In this document: positions 1 to 6,876 of the stretch, in pieces | How positions within the stretch are numbered: the first letter of the stretch is position 1 | Layout of the letters: each line of letters starts with the position of its first letter | Source: Bacteroidales bacterium | Lineage (GTDB): Bacteria > Bacteroidota > Bacteroidia > Bacteroidales > VadinHA17 | DNA length: 11,502 nt | Direction: 5' to 3' | Assembly (NCBI GenBank): GCA_012514255.1 | Contig: JAAZAP010000092.1 | Coordinates: 1-11,502 of the forward strand | Notes under the pieces: model-generated | Told to the model about the DNA's origin: nothing | Seen by the model: only the letters and a program-made list of their open reading frames with translations | The model's database searches: none | Translations under genes and position numbers: made by a program

Positions 1-38
1 GAAATTTTTTATATATCACTTTATACCGGCCGTCGGAG

Positions 39-62
39 TTGACAAACAATTTTGTAACTTTG
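39..62 (+). promoter_or_regulatory. Putative Bacteroidetes-type promoter of the TonB gene
   Basis: TAACTTTG at 55-62 matches the Bacteroidetes -7 element TAnnTTTG exactly. A TTGACAAA lies at 39-46, but the 13-base gap to the -7 element is shorter than the roughly 19-20 bases usual for a -33 TTG, so the upstream half is doubtful. Transcription would begin near 68, leaving a leader of about 17 bases without a Shine-Dalgarno sequence. The assignment rests on the match and its position only. Confidence 0.5.
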
Positions 63-84
63 AAGTGCCTATAACAGCATTATC

Positions 85-771
85 ATGGAACCGAAGAAAA
101 CAGAAAAGGCAAACCTCGAGAACAAAAAGTCACTGTTCCTCCAGGCCGGTCTGATTATCGCTCTGATAGTCTGTATCGTCGCCCTGGAATGGACCAGCGG
201 CCAGAAAAGAGACTCGGCCTTTGACGGCATGACCGAAGAAGCAATCGAGGAAGAACAGATTCCTGTGACGGAAGAGACACCCCCGGAAGAGATGCCTCCC
301 CCGGAGGTGACAGTCACTGACCTCTTTGAGATCGTGGAAGACGACGTAGTGATAGAGAATGAGGTGAGATTTGAGGATGATGAGACATCCGAGGATAAAG
401 TGGTTGAGATCTATGCCCCTGTCCTGCAGGCCGAAGAGGAGGAGGTGGAAGAAGAGATCTTCGTCATCGTGGAGGATATGCCCAAGTTCAGAGGCGGTGA
501 CATCAATAAATTCCGCGAGTGGGTGCAGAAACGCGTACGCTACCCCGAACTGGCCTCCGAAAACGGCATCCAGGGGAGAGTGTTCATCACCTTCGTCGTT
601 GAAACAAACGGCAACGTCAGCAACGTGACCGTCACCCGCAGTGTTGACCCGCTCCTTGATGATGCAGCCAGGGAAGCAGTGGCAGCATCGCCCAGATGGG
701 AACCGGGAATGCAGCGAGGCAGACCGGTGAGAGTGAGATACTCCATCCCGATCATCTTCCAGCTGCAATAA
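85..771 (+). CDS. tonB: TonB family energy transducer protein
   Basis: Couples the inner-membrane proton motive force, through ExbB/ExbD, to TonB-dependent outer-membrane transporters. The 228-residue product has a short cytoplasmic N-terminus rich in Lys and Glu, one membrane segment at about 17-36, a periplasmic linker at about 40-130 and a C-terminal TonB domain at about 134-228. The domain opens with MPKFRGGDINKF and carries the family pattern YPELASENGIQGRV (about 153-166), then VDPLLDDAAREAV and a closing strand IPIIFQLQ. The linker is strongly acidic (many Glu/Asp, with a short PPEEMPPP patch) rather than the Pro-Lys rod of enterobacterial TonB; acidic linkers are common in Bacteroidetes paralogues. 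The ATG at 85 is preceded by an AT-rich leader and followed at once by the membrane anchor, so the start is convincing. The gene ends with its own terminator. No exbB/exbD is in view and the transporter served cannot be told. Family assignment is secure. Confidence 0.93.
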   Translation: MEPKKTEKANLENKKSLFLQAGLIIALIVCIVALEWTSGQKRDSAFDGMTEEAIEEEQIPVTEETPPEEMPPPEVTVTDLFEIVEDDVVIENEVRFEDDETSEDKVVEIYAPVLQAEEEEVEEEIFVIVEDMPKFRGGDINKFREWVQKRVRYPELASENGIQGRVFITFVVETNGNVSNVTVTRSVDPLLDDAAREAVAASPRWEPGMQRGRPVRVRYSIPIIFQLQ

Positions 772-798
772 ATAGCGACATATAAGCGTTAAATAAAT

Positions 799-830
799 AC
801 CCCGCCTATCTCAAAACAAGCGGGGTTTTT
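799..830 (+). terminator. Rho-independent terminator after the TonB gene
   Basis: Arms ACCCCGC (799-805) and GCGGGGT (820-826) form a GC-rich 7-bp stem around a 14-base loop, followed by a T run through 830. It sits 27 bases past the TonB stop and ends only 14 bases before the ATG of the following lipoprotein gene. Confidence 0.8.
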
Positions 831-844
831 CAAAATACTGCATC

Positions 845-2017
845 ATGAAACGGACCCTGGGAATCTTATTTGTTGCAGCCATTCTTGTGTCCGGCTGTGG
901 ATCATCAAAAAAACAACTCGAGATCGGTAACTATGACGCGGCCATCAACAAGGCCGTTGCCGAACTGCGCAAAAAGCCCGACAACGAAAAGGAGATAGAG
1001 ATCCTTGAACGGGCAATGAACATAGCACTCGAACAGGACAATGAGCGAATTCGCTTTCTGAAGATCGAAGGCAGGGCCAACGCCTGGGATGAGATATATC
1101 TTATCTACAAGAAGATGAGCGACCGCCAGTCGGCTGTACGCACAGTAACCCCCGTACGCTACCAGGGAAGGACCATCGAATGGCCCTATGTTGATTACAT
1201 GGAGGAGATGGTTGTTGCGAAAAAGAATGCAGCCGACTTCTACTATGATCACGGCCAGGAACTGATGAAGAACGGCACCAAGGAATCATACCGCCAGGCT
1301 TACGCCGAATTCGTACGTGCCAGGGAGTATGTAGGCGATTACCCGGGCATTGACCAGCTCATGCAGGAATCAAGATACCTCGGCATCAGTCGCGCTTACG
1401 TGACAATCAAGAACTATTCCACCACCAGGTTCCCCGAGAATTTTGAAAAGGAGCTGCTCGCCCTTGACCTGCCGCGCCTGAACAGCGAGTGGGTGGAATA
1501 CCACACTGCTCTTCTCAGCGAGGATACACAGATAGACTATCTTGTAAGCATCAACCTCCGTACCGTGGCCGTCAGCCCTGATAAGCAGTTCCAGCGTGAC
1601 TCCCTGGTAAAAGCAACTGTGGAGGATGGTTTCGAGTATGTTAAGGACGCAAGGGGCAATGTCTTGAAAGACTCACTGGGCAACGACGTAAAGGTCAAGA
1701 AATACAAAAACCTCCAGTGTGCCCTCATTCAGACCTTCCAGGTTAAGGAATGCATCATTGAGGGAGATGTGGAGATGCAGGCACTCTACCCTGAGCGTAC
1801 CATCAAAAAGGAACCTATAGGCGCTACCTCCAATTTTGAACATATCTCCGCCAGGGCTATCGGTGATGTAAATGCTCTCTCTCCTGAGCAGAAGAAGATG
1901 TTGCAGTCAGGCATAGTAGAGTTCCCCATGGATTTTGAGATGATCATGATGTGCAGTGAGAACCTGAAGACGGCCATCAGGGGGTTCATGGAGGCCAACA
2001 GGAGGTATATTAATTAG
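845..2017 (+). CDS. Uncharacterised lipoprotein with TPR-like N-terminal helices
   Basis: Function not recognised. The 390-residue product starts with a lipoprotein signal peptide: Lys/Arg at 2-3, a hydrophobic core, and the lipobox V15-S16-G17-C18, so Cys18 should be acylated. The residues after Cys (GSSKKQ) lack the acidic surface-export signal described for Bacteroidetes, which suggests a periplasm-facing rather than surface-exposed lipoprotein. Residues about 25-65 (LEIGNYDAAINKAVAELRKKP and the following helix) look like a tetratricopeptide pair; more helical, tyrosine-rich repeats follow to about 180. The second half has beta-type stretches, including YLVSINLRTVAVSPDK and two Lys/Asp-rich segments. 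The arrangement suggests a scaffold or cell-envelope assembly factor, but this is inference from TPR-lipoproteins generally. The ATG at 845 places the signal peptide at the extreme N-terminus. The gene is bracketed by hairpin terminators, implying expression separate from both neighbours. Confidence 0.85.
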   Translation: MKRTLGILFVAAILVSGCGSSKKQLEIGNYDAAINKAVAELRKKPDNEKEIEILERAMNIALEQDNERIRFLKIEGRANAWDEIYLIYKKMSDRQSAVRTVTPVRYQGRTIEWPYVDYMEEMVVAKKNAADFYYDHGQELMKNGTKESYRQAYAEFVRAREYVGDYPGIDQLMQESRYLGISRAYVTIKNYSTTRFPENFEKELLALDLPRLNSEWVEYHTALLSEDTQIDYLVSINLRTVAVSPDKQFQRDSLVKATVEDGFEYVKDARGNVLKDSLGNDVKVKKYKNLQCALIQTFQVKECIIEGDVEMQALYPERTIKKEPIGATSNFEHISARAIGDVNALSPEQKKMLQSGIVEFPMDFEMIMMCSENLKTAIRGFMEANRRYIN

Positions 2018-2024
2018 TTTGTAT

Positions 2025-2032
2025 TATTTTTG
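2025..2032 (+). promoter_or_regulatory. Possible -7 promoter element for hflX
   Basis: TATTTTTG fits TAnnTTTG and lies 8 bases past the lipoprotein stop. No -33 TTG is visible about 19 bases upstream, and the stretch is T-rich, so a chance match is possible. Transcription would start at about 2037-2039, inside the left arm of the following terminator hairpin. Confidence 0.3.
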
Positions 2033-2034
2033 AT

Positions 2035-2065
2035 CCCCTGTCCGTCACAAGGAGCAGGGGCATTT
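2035..2065 (+). terminator. Rho-independent terminator after the lipoprotein gene
   Basis: CCCCTG (2035-2040) pairs with CAGGGG (2055-2060). The inner bases TCC/GGA (2041-2043 and 2051-2053) extend the stem past a one-base bulge, leaving a loop of 7 bases. A short T run (2063-2066 region) follows. The T tract is weaker than after the TonB gene. Confidence 0.65.
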
Positions 2066-2090
2066 TACAAACTGATTAATATTTAATCCG

Positions 2091-3278
2091 ATAGAACGAG
2101 CAATACTTATTGGGGTTATCACCCCGGAAATAAATGAGGGCACTGCCCGCGAATACCTTGATGAGCTCGCATTTCTTGCCGAGACAGCCGGAGCTGTACC
2201 CGTAAGGTCTTTTCTTCAGCGTGTTGAGCATACCAATCCCAGGACCTTTGTCAACAAGGGCAAGATAGTGGAGATTGCGGGTTTCGTTGCCGTCAATGCC
2301 ATCACCCTGGCCATCTTTGATGACGAGCTCACCCCCAGCCAGATGCGCAATATTGAGAAGGAGCTCAATTGCCGCATAATTGACCGCACCAACCTTATCC
2401 TTGACATTTTCGCCCGTCGTGCCCGCACCTCGCACGCACGCACCCAGGTGGAGCTGGCGCAGTACCAGTATCTCCTGCCCAGGCTTACCGGCATGTGGAC
2501 CCACCTGGAGCGCCAGCGCGGAGGTATAGGCCTTCGCGGTCCCGGTGAGACGGAGATAGAGACTGACCGCCGTATCATCCGTGACAAGATCACACGGCTG
2601 AAGGAGCAGCTGAAGAAGATAGATACCCAGATGAGCACCCGCCGCAAGGGGAGGGAAAAGATGGTCAGGGTGGCTCTTGTAGGTTACACTAATGTTGGCA
2701 AGTCTACCCTCATGAACCAGATCAGCAAGAGCGATCTCTTTGCAGAGGACAAGCTCTTTGCCACTCTTGACACTACCGTGAGGAAGGTGGTGCTTGGCAA
2801 CCTGCCGTTCTTGCTCTCTGACACCGTGGGATTCATCCGCAAGCTGCCCCACGACCTGGTGGAGTCGTTCAAATCAACCCTCGATGAGGTCAGGGAGGCT
2901 GACCTGCTCCTGCATGTCATTGACATCTCCCACCCGGGTTTTGAGGAGCAGGTGGCGGTAGTGAACGACACCCTCCGGGAGCTGGATTCAATAAACAAGC
3001 CCACAATACTTGTATTCAACAAGACTGATCTTTTCTCTTTCACCCGCAAGGATGACGATGATCTCACACCCGTCAGGCGCGAGAATCTCTCACTGGATGA
3101 TCTGCGAAGGACGTGGATGGCCCGTTCAGGGGATCAGCGCACGGTCTTTATCTCGGCAAAGAGGAGGGATAACCTTGAGGAGTTGAGAAGGATGCTCTAT
3201 GAAGAGGTAAGGAAGATACACGTCACACGTTATCCCTACAATGATTTCCTCTATGAGTCTGACGGTCCTGTTATTTAA
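2091..3278 (+). CDS. hflX: Ribosome-associated GTPase HflX (start codon non-canonical or altered)
   Basis: HflX binds the 50S subunit and splits stalled or hibernating ribosomes using GTP. Counting from the ATA at 2091, the product has about 395 residues: an N-terminal HflX domain (ERAILIGVITPE, then YLDELAFLAETAGA), the glycine-rich linker GGIGLRGPGETEIETDRR at 144-161, a coiled helix to about 185, and a GTPase domain with G1 GYTNVGKS (198-205), G3 DTVGF (244-248), G4 NKTD (310-313) and G5 SAK (355-357). The C-terminal extension is short. The first ordinary in-frame start is GTG at 2268, which would remove about 59 residues of clearly HflX-like sequence. The frame is open from 2076, just after a TGA at 2073, but contains no ATG, GTG or TTG before 2268; ATA at 2079 or 2091 are the only isoleucine-type candidates where the homology begins. 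Function is certain; the start is not. The 3' end overlaps the convergent asd by 8 bases. Confidence 0.9.
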   Translation: MERAILIGVITPEINEGTAREYLDELAFLAETAGAVPVRSFLQRVEHTNPRTFVNKGKIVEIAGFVAVNAITLAIFDDELTPSQMRNIEKELNCRIIDRTNLILDIFARRARTSHARTQVELAQYQYLLPRLTGMWTHLERQRGGIGLRGPGETEIETDRRIIRDKITRLKEQLKKIDTQMSTRRKGREKMVRVALVGYTNVGKSTLMNQISKSDLFAEDKLFATLDTTVRKVVLGNLPFLLSDTVGFIRKLPHDLVESFKSTLDEVREADLLLHVIDISHPGFEEQVAVVNDTLRELDSINKPTILVFNKTDLFSFTRKDDDDLTPVRRENLSLDDLRRTWMARSGDQRTVFISAKRRDNLEELRRMLYEEVRKIHVTRYPYNDFLYESDGPVI

Positions 3279-4263
3279 GCAGTCCGACTGACAGCATATA
3301 CTCGGCTATCTGTATTGCATTGGTGGCGGCTCCCTTGCGGATATTGTCAGCCACAACCCACATGTTAAGGCTCTTCTCCTGCGAGAAATCGCGCCTCAGC
3401 CTGCCTACGAACACCTCATCCCTGTCATGGGCTATGAGGGGCATCGGGTATTTTGTTTCAGCAGGATCATCATAGAGGATCACGCCGGAAGTATCTGCAA
3501 GGATATTCCTGACCCTGTCAAGGTCGAATTCACGTTCAAACTCGATATTAACCGCCTCGGAATGACCGGCAGTGACCGGTACCCTGACGGCCGTGGCTGT
3601 CACACGTATCTCTTCATCGTCCAGTATCTTACGGGTCTCATTAACCAGTTTCATCTCCTCCTTCGTGTAACCGTTGTCGAGGAAGATATCGCACTGCGGG
3701 ATACAGTTGAGATCAATAGGGTAGGGGTATGCCATTTCGCCGCTGAGTCCGCGCCGTTCGTTCTCAAGCTGTGTCACTGCCCTGATGCCTGTGCCCGACA
3801 CCGACTGGTAGGTGGAGATGACCAGTCTCCTGATGCCGTATTCCCTGTGGAGGGGAGCGATAGCCATGAGCATCTGTATGGTTGAGCAATTGGGATTGGC
3901 AATAACCCGTGTGTCGGCTGTGATGGCCGAAGCATTGATCTCAGGCACCACCAGCGGTATTCCTTTTTCCATCCTCCATGCTGAGGAGTTGTCTATAACA
4001 ACTGTACCATTCTCGGCGAAGGCTGGCGCCCACTCTTTTGAGACAGCCGCCCCGGCAGAGAAGAGCGCCACATCAGGAACAGCCTCAACAGCTTCCATGA
4101 CGCTGACCACCCTGACAGGCTTGCCCCTGAAGATCACTTCCCTGCCCGCGGAACGCTCCGAAGCGGCCGGGAATAGTCTGTCTACCGGGAATTGCCTCTC
4201 CTCAAGAACCTTCAGCATCATTCTTCCAACCATTCCCGTGGCTCCGACAACTGCAACTTTCAT
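3271..4263 (-). CDS. asd: Aspartate-semialdehyde dehydrogenase
   Basis: Catalyses NADPH-dependent reduction of L-aspartyl-4-phosphate to aspartate semialdehyde, the branch point to lysine/diaminopimelate, threonine and methionine; it acts in the cytoplasm. The 330-residue product begins MKVAVVGATGMVG, with the NADP-binding glycine motif at 7-13 as in the family. Catalytic Cys126 lies in NPNCST (123-128). Gln153 in TYQSVSGTG, Arg227 in VRVPV and His234 in GHSEAVN match the substrate-binding and acid-base residues, and DNIRKGAATNA is at 307-317. The length suits the family. An in-frame TTG at 4317 would add 18 residues, but they lie before the nucleotide-binding strand and fall on the predicted promoter, so the ATG at 4263 is chosen. 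It is convergent with hflX and divergent from the lamin-tail gene, with no lysine or threonine pathway gene beside it. Confidence 0.96.
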   Translation of the reverse strand: MKVAVVGATGMVGRMMLKVLEERQFPVDRLFPAASERSAGREVIFRGKPVRVVSVMEAVEAVPDVALFSAGAAVSKEWAPAFAENGTVVIDNSSAWRMEKGIPLVVPEINASAITADTRVIANPNCSTIQMLMAIAPLHREYGIRRLVISTYQSVSGTGIRAVTQLENERRGLSGEMAYPYPIDLNCIPQCDIFLDNGYTKEEMKLVNETRKILDDEEIRVTATAVRVPVTAGHSEAVNIEFEREFDLDRVRNILADTSGVILYDDPAETKYPMPLIAHDRDEVFVGRLRRDFSQEKSLNMWVVADNIRKGAATNAIQIAEYMLSVGLLK

Positions 4264-4314
4264 TTTTTTCGTTTTTAAAAAAATAATACGAACTTTATAA
4301 AGAGAAAAGTGCGA

Positions 4315-4322
4315 CAAATTTA
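4315..4322 (-). promoter_or_regulatory. Putative asd promoter, -7 element
   Basis: Read on the minus strand the bases are TAAATTTG, a full match to TAnnTTTG. A start near 4309 would give an asd leader of about 46 AT-rich bases. The -33 region would overlap the first codons of the divergent lamin-tail gene; only a T-rich stretch, not a clear TTG, is seen there. Confidence 0.45.
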
Positions 4323-4343
4323 ATCCTTTTTTAGTCCCGCTGC

Positions 4344-6044
4344 ATGAAAAAGATAGCTTTGTTGCCGTTACTTTCTTTGTATCTGTCTGTTACGGCACAG
4401 ACTAATGGCCATGTCACCGGATACCCGGCCACAGGTGATGTTGTTATATCCGAGATCATGGCTGATCCCACCCCTTCACGAGGACTCCCCGAGCGTGAGT
4501 ACCTCGAGATAACGAACCGTACCGGTGACAGCCTGTTGACCGGGGGTATCATGCTCATTGCCGGCAGTGACACGGCCTTTCTTGTCGAAGGATGGATAGC
4601 GCCCGGCGAGCGGATCATTCTCTGTTCCACGGGGAGCAGGAGCTATCTCCTTCCTTACGGGCAGGTGATGGCGGTGAAGTCGTTCCCCACACTGAATGAT
4701 TCCGGTGAACTTCTCGCACTGCGTGATCCCGTCGGCAGTCTCATTCATGCCGTCAGTTATGGCCCGGAGTTCCTGGGTGACGGCCCGCGTTCCGGCGGTG
4801 GCTGGTCTGCCGAGCTTGCTGACACGGATAATCCGTTCAATGAACCATATGCATGGGGCCCCTCCGCTGACCCCTCAGGAGGTACGCCGGGAAGGGTCAA
4901 CTCCACTGTTATGGCTGTTCCCGATACCCGTTGCCCCCGGGTTATTGCCATCTGGCCCCTGGCAACTGACACAATAGCGGTGCTTTTTGATGAGACAATC
5001 ATGCTTGCTGACAGGGAGCCATGGCTGGCTGACGGCATATCAACACTGCCCTCACTGTCAGGTGATCATATTGACCGTACAGCCCTGGTGCCCCTGACAG
5101 AACCGCCAAGCCCGTCAGCCATCATAACACTGCTTATTCCCCTGCAGATTACCGATTTTGCCGGAAATCCACCCTGTTTCACTGAGCTCAAGACAGGACT
5201 GCCATCGGATCCTCTTTCAGGGGAGTTACTGTTCAATGAACTGATGCCTGATCCTCCGGAGGGGTACAGCGAGTACCTTGAGATCTATAATAATTCGGAG
5301 AAGGTTATTGACATGTCACGTCTCTTTCTGGCAAGCGGCAGTAGCTCTGTAGCCAACTCTGTTACCGGAATACCGCGCCAGATCCTTCCCGGTGGATATA
5401 TTGCACTGACCACAGGTAAGGAGGAGTTCGGAGAGTATTATCCATGTGCCGATGATGATGCAGTGTTCCGCGCTGACCGACTCCCGGTGCTGCAAGACGA
5501 CAGGGGCACGATGATATTATATGACAGGAGCCTGAATATCATAGACAGGGTGGATTATCATTCAGGGATGCATCTGTTGTTACTTTCCGGAACGAAGGGG
5601 GTAGCCCTGGAGAAGGTGTCTCCCTCATTGGCCTCGGATGTGCCGGGTAACTGGCATTCGGCTACGGAGACCTGCAATTGGGGCAGCCCGGGGGCCCGGA
5701 ACCCGGCAAGCATTGAGAAGCCTGGTGAAGATGAGGATATGACCCTTTCTTCCAGAAGGATTTCCCCTGACGGAGACGGATTCGAGGATGTGGTATTGAT
5801 AGGCGTCTTCCCCGGAGGGGAGGATAATATCATCTCGGTGACAGTGTTCAATGACCGCGGATACCCGGTCAGGCGGCTGGCAGAGAGGTTTTACGCGGGC
5901 AACGGGGCCCATTTCATCTGGGACGGATTGGCGGATAACAGTGTACGCCTGCCAGCGGGATTATACCTGATCCTGGCCGAGTCATACAATAACGCCGGCA
6001 CTTCCCGCCGATGGAAGGAGGTGTGTGCTTTGCTTTACAGGTAA
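4344..6044 (+). CDS. Secreted lamin-tail-domain protein with FlgD-like C-terminal domain
   Basis: Exact role unknown; probably a secreted or cell-surface protein. The 566-residue product has a signal peptide (MKKIALLPLLSLYLSVTAQ, probable cleavage after Ala18 or Gln19). A first lamin-tail (LTD) domain covers about 31-187, opening with GDVVISEIMADPTP and containing EYLEITNRTGD. Residues about 196-290 look like a bacterial Ig-like domain of the SbsA type (VIAIWPLATDTIAVLFDE). A second LTD domain covers about 293-455 (LLFNELMPDPPEGYSEYLEI, closing with NWGSPGARNP). The last ~95 residues (from about 470) hold an acidic SPDGDGFED loop followed by a FlgD-type Ig fold with FIWDGLADNSVRLPAGLYLI. Such C-terminal domains are frequent on large exported Bacteroidetes proteins and may act as an outer-membrane or type IX sorting signal; that is inference. 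No catalytic motif is visible. It is divergent from asd and convergent with the phosphorylase gene, so it is probably transcribed alone. Confidence 0.85.
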   Translation: MKKIALLPLLSLYLSVTAQTNGHVTGYPATGDVVISEIMADPTPSRGLPEREYLEITNRTGDSLLTGGIMLIAGSDTAFLVEGWIAPGERIILCSTGSRSYLLPYGQVMAVKSFPTLNDSGELLALRDPVGSLIHAVSYGPEFLGDGPRSGGGWSAELADTDNPFNEPYAWGPSADPSGGTPGRVNSTVMAVPDTRCPRVIAIWPLATDTIAVLFDETIMLADREPWLADGISTLPSLSGDHIDRTALVPLTEPPSPSAIITLLIPLQITDFAGNPPCFTELKTGLPSDPLSGELLFNELMPDPPEGYSEYLEIYNNSEKVIDMSRLFLASGSSSVANSVTGIPRQILPGGYIALTTGKEEFGEYYPCADDDAVFRADRLPVLQDDRGTMILYDRSLNIIDRVDYHSGMHLLLLSGTKGVALEKVSPSLASDVPGNWHSATETCNWGSPGARNPASIEKPGEDEDMTLSSRRISPDGDGFEDVVLIGVFPGGEDNIISVTVFNDRGYPVRRLAERFYAGNGAHFIWDGLADNSVRLPAGLYLILAESYNNAGTSRRWKEVCALLYR

Positions 6045-6066
6045 GTATTCCCGGGGGAGTGGAGCC

Positions 6067-6876
6067 TCAGATGGAGGCGATGAGCTCCTTCATTATCCTC
6101 GTCATCTTCTCCTCACTGTGCTCGGCAGCTTTCTGGACCGACTCATGGGTGGTATATTCTATCTTGCCCTCCACACCGAGGTCAGTGATGATGCTGACGG
6201 CAAAGACCGGAAGATTCATATGCCTTGCGGTTATCACCTCGGGAACAGTAGACATGCCCACGGCATCAGCTCCGATGACACGGAAGAACCTGTACTCAGC
6301 GGGGGTCTCGAAGGTGGGACCGGTGGTGGAGAGGTAGACCCCCCTGGTGACCGGGATACCCAGACCATCAGCAATGCCTTCAGCCTTTTCTATCAGTTTC
6401 CTGTCATATGCTTCACTCATGTCCGGGAAGCGAGGCCCTATACGGTCATCATTCGGACCAATAAGCGGATTGTCCACAAGACAGATATGATCTTCAATGA
6501 TCATTATATCACCTATTCTGAATTTCGGGTTAACGCCACCGGCTGCGTTGGAGAGAAAGAGAGCCCTGATACCCAGTTCCTTCATAACCCTGATAGGGAA
6601 GGTGACCTGCTCTGATCCGTAACCCTCGTAATAGTGAAAACGGCCTTTCATGGCAACCACTTTCCTGCCGCCAAAATCGCCGTAGATAAGTTTTCCGGCA
6701 TGACCCTGTACCGTTGACAGGGGAAACTCGGGTATATCCTTGTAGGGGATCTCAGCCTGAATATCTATCTCCGCGGTGAGGCCTCCCAGTCCGGTTCCGA
6801 GAACAATACCTGCTTCCGGATCTTTGATCCCGAGTGAGGCGAGAAAATCAGCAGTCTTTGTGATATTTTCCAGCAT
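6067..6876 (-). CDS. punA: Purine nucleoside phosphorylase (PNP/MTAP family, trimeric type)
   Basis: Splits purine (deoxy)nucleosides with phosphate into free base and (deoxy)ribose 1-phosphate in purine salvage. The 269-residue length is normal for the trimeric class. Visible motifs: GTGLGGL (27-33), GRFHYYEGY (78-86), SNAAGG (109-114), TTGPTFETPAEYR (184-196) containing base-binding Glu190, GMSTVPEVI (207-215), and ITDLG (230-234). GMSTVPE favours PNP over methylthioadenosine phosphorylase. However, the residue aligned by eye with human Asn243 is Asp232, as in MTAP, so 6-aminopurines could be accepted too; His244 matches human His257. It is last in the sppA-lpxK operon and its first 29 bases overlap the end of lpxK, which suggests translational coupling. 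It meets the lamin-tail gene tail to tail with 22 bases between and no clear terminator. Confidence 0.93.
   Translation of the reverse strand: MLENITKTADFLASLGIKDPEAGIVLGTGLGGLTAEIDIQAEIPYKDIPEFPLSTVQGHAGKLIYGDFGGRKVVAMKGRFHYYEGYGSEQVTFPIRVMKELGIRALFLSNAAGGVNPKFRIGDIMIIEDHICLVDNPLIGPNDDRIGPRFPDMSEAYDRKLIEKAEGIADGLGIPVTRGVYLSTTGPTFETPAEYRFFRVIGADAVGMSTVPEVITARHMNLPVFAVSIITDLGVEGKIEYTTHESVQKAAEHSEEKMTRIMKELIASI

Noticed and set aside
130..768. 212-codon open frame on the minus strand inside the TonB gene
   Set aside because: It is antisense to a clear TonB domain, and its His/Leu/Phe-rich sequence has no recognisable motif.
2076..2852. 258-codon open frame on the minus strand across hflX
   Set aside because: Antisense to conserved HflX motifs, including the GTPase P-loop; no family resemblance.
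2268..3278. GTG at 2268 as the true start of hflX
   Set aside because: It would discard about 59 residues of conserved HflX N-terminal sequence in an uninterrupted frame; kept only as a fallback.
4264..4317. Upstream TTG start for asd adding 18 residues
   Set aside because: The extension precedes the nucleotide-binding first strand found at residue 1-2 in the family and overlaps the predicted promoter.
6025..6615. 196-codon open frame on the plus strand across the PNP gene
   Set aside because: The minus-strand frame encodes all PNP motifs; this is its complement with no motif of its own.
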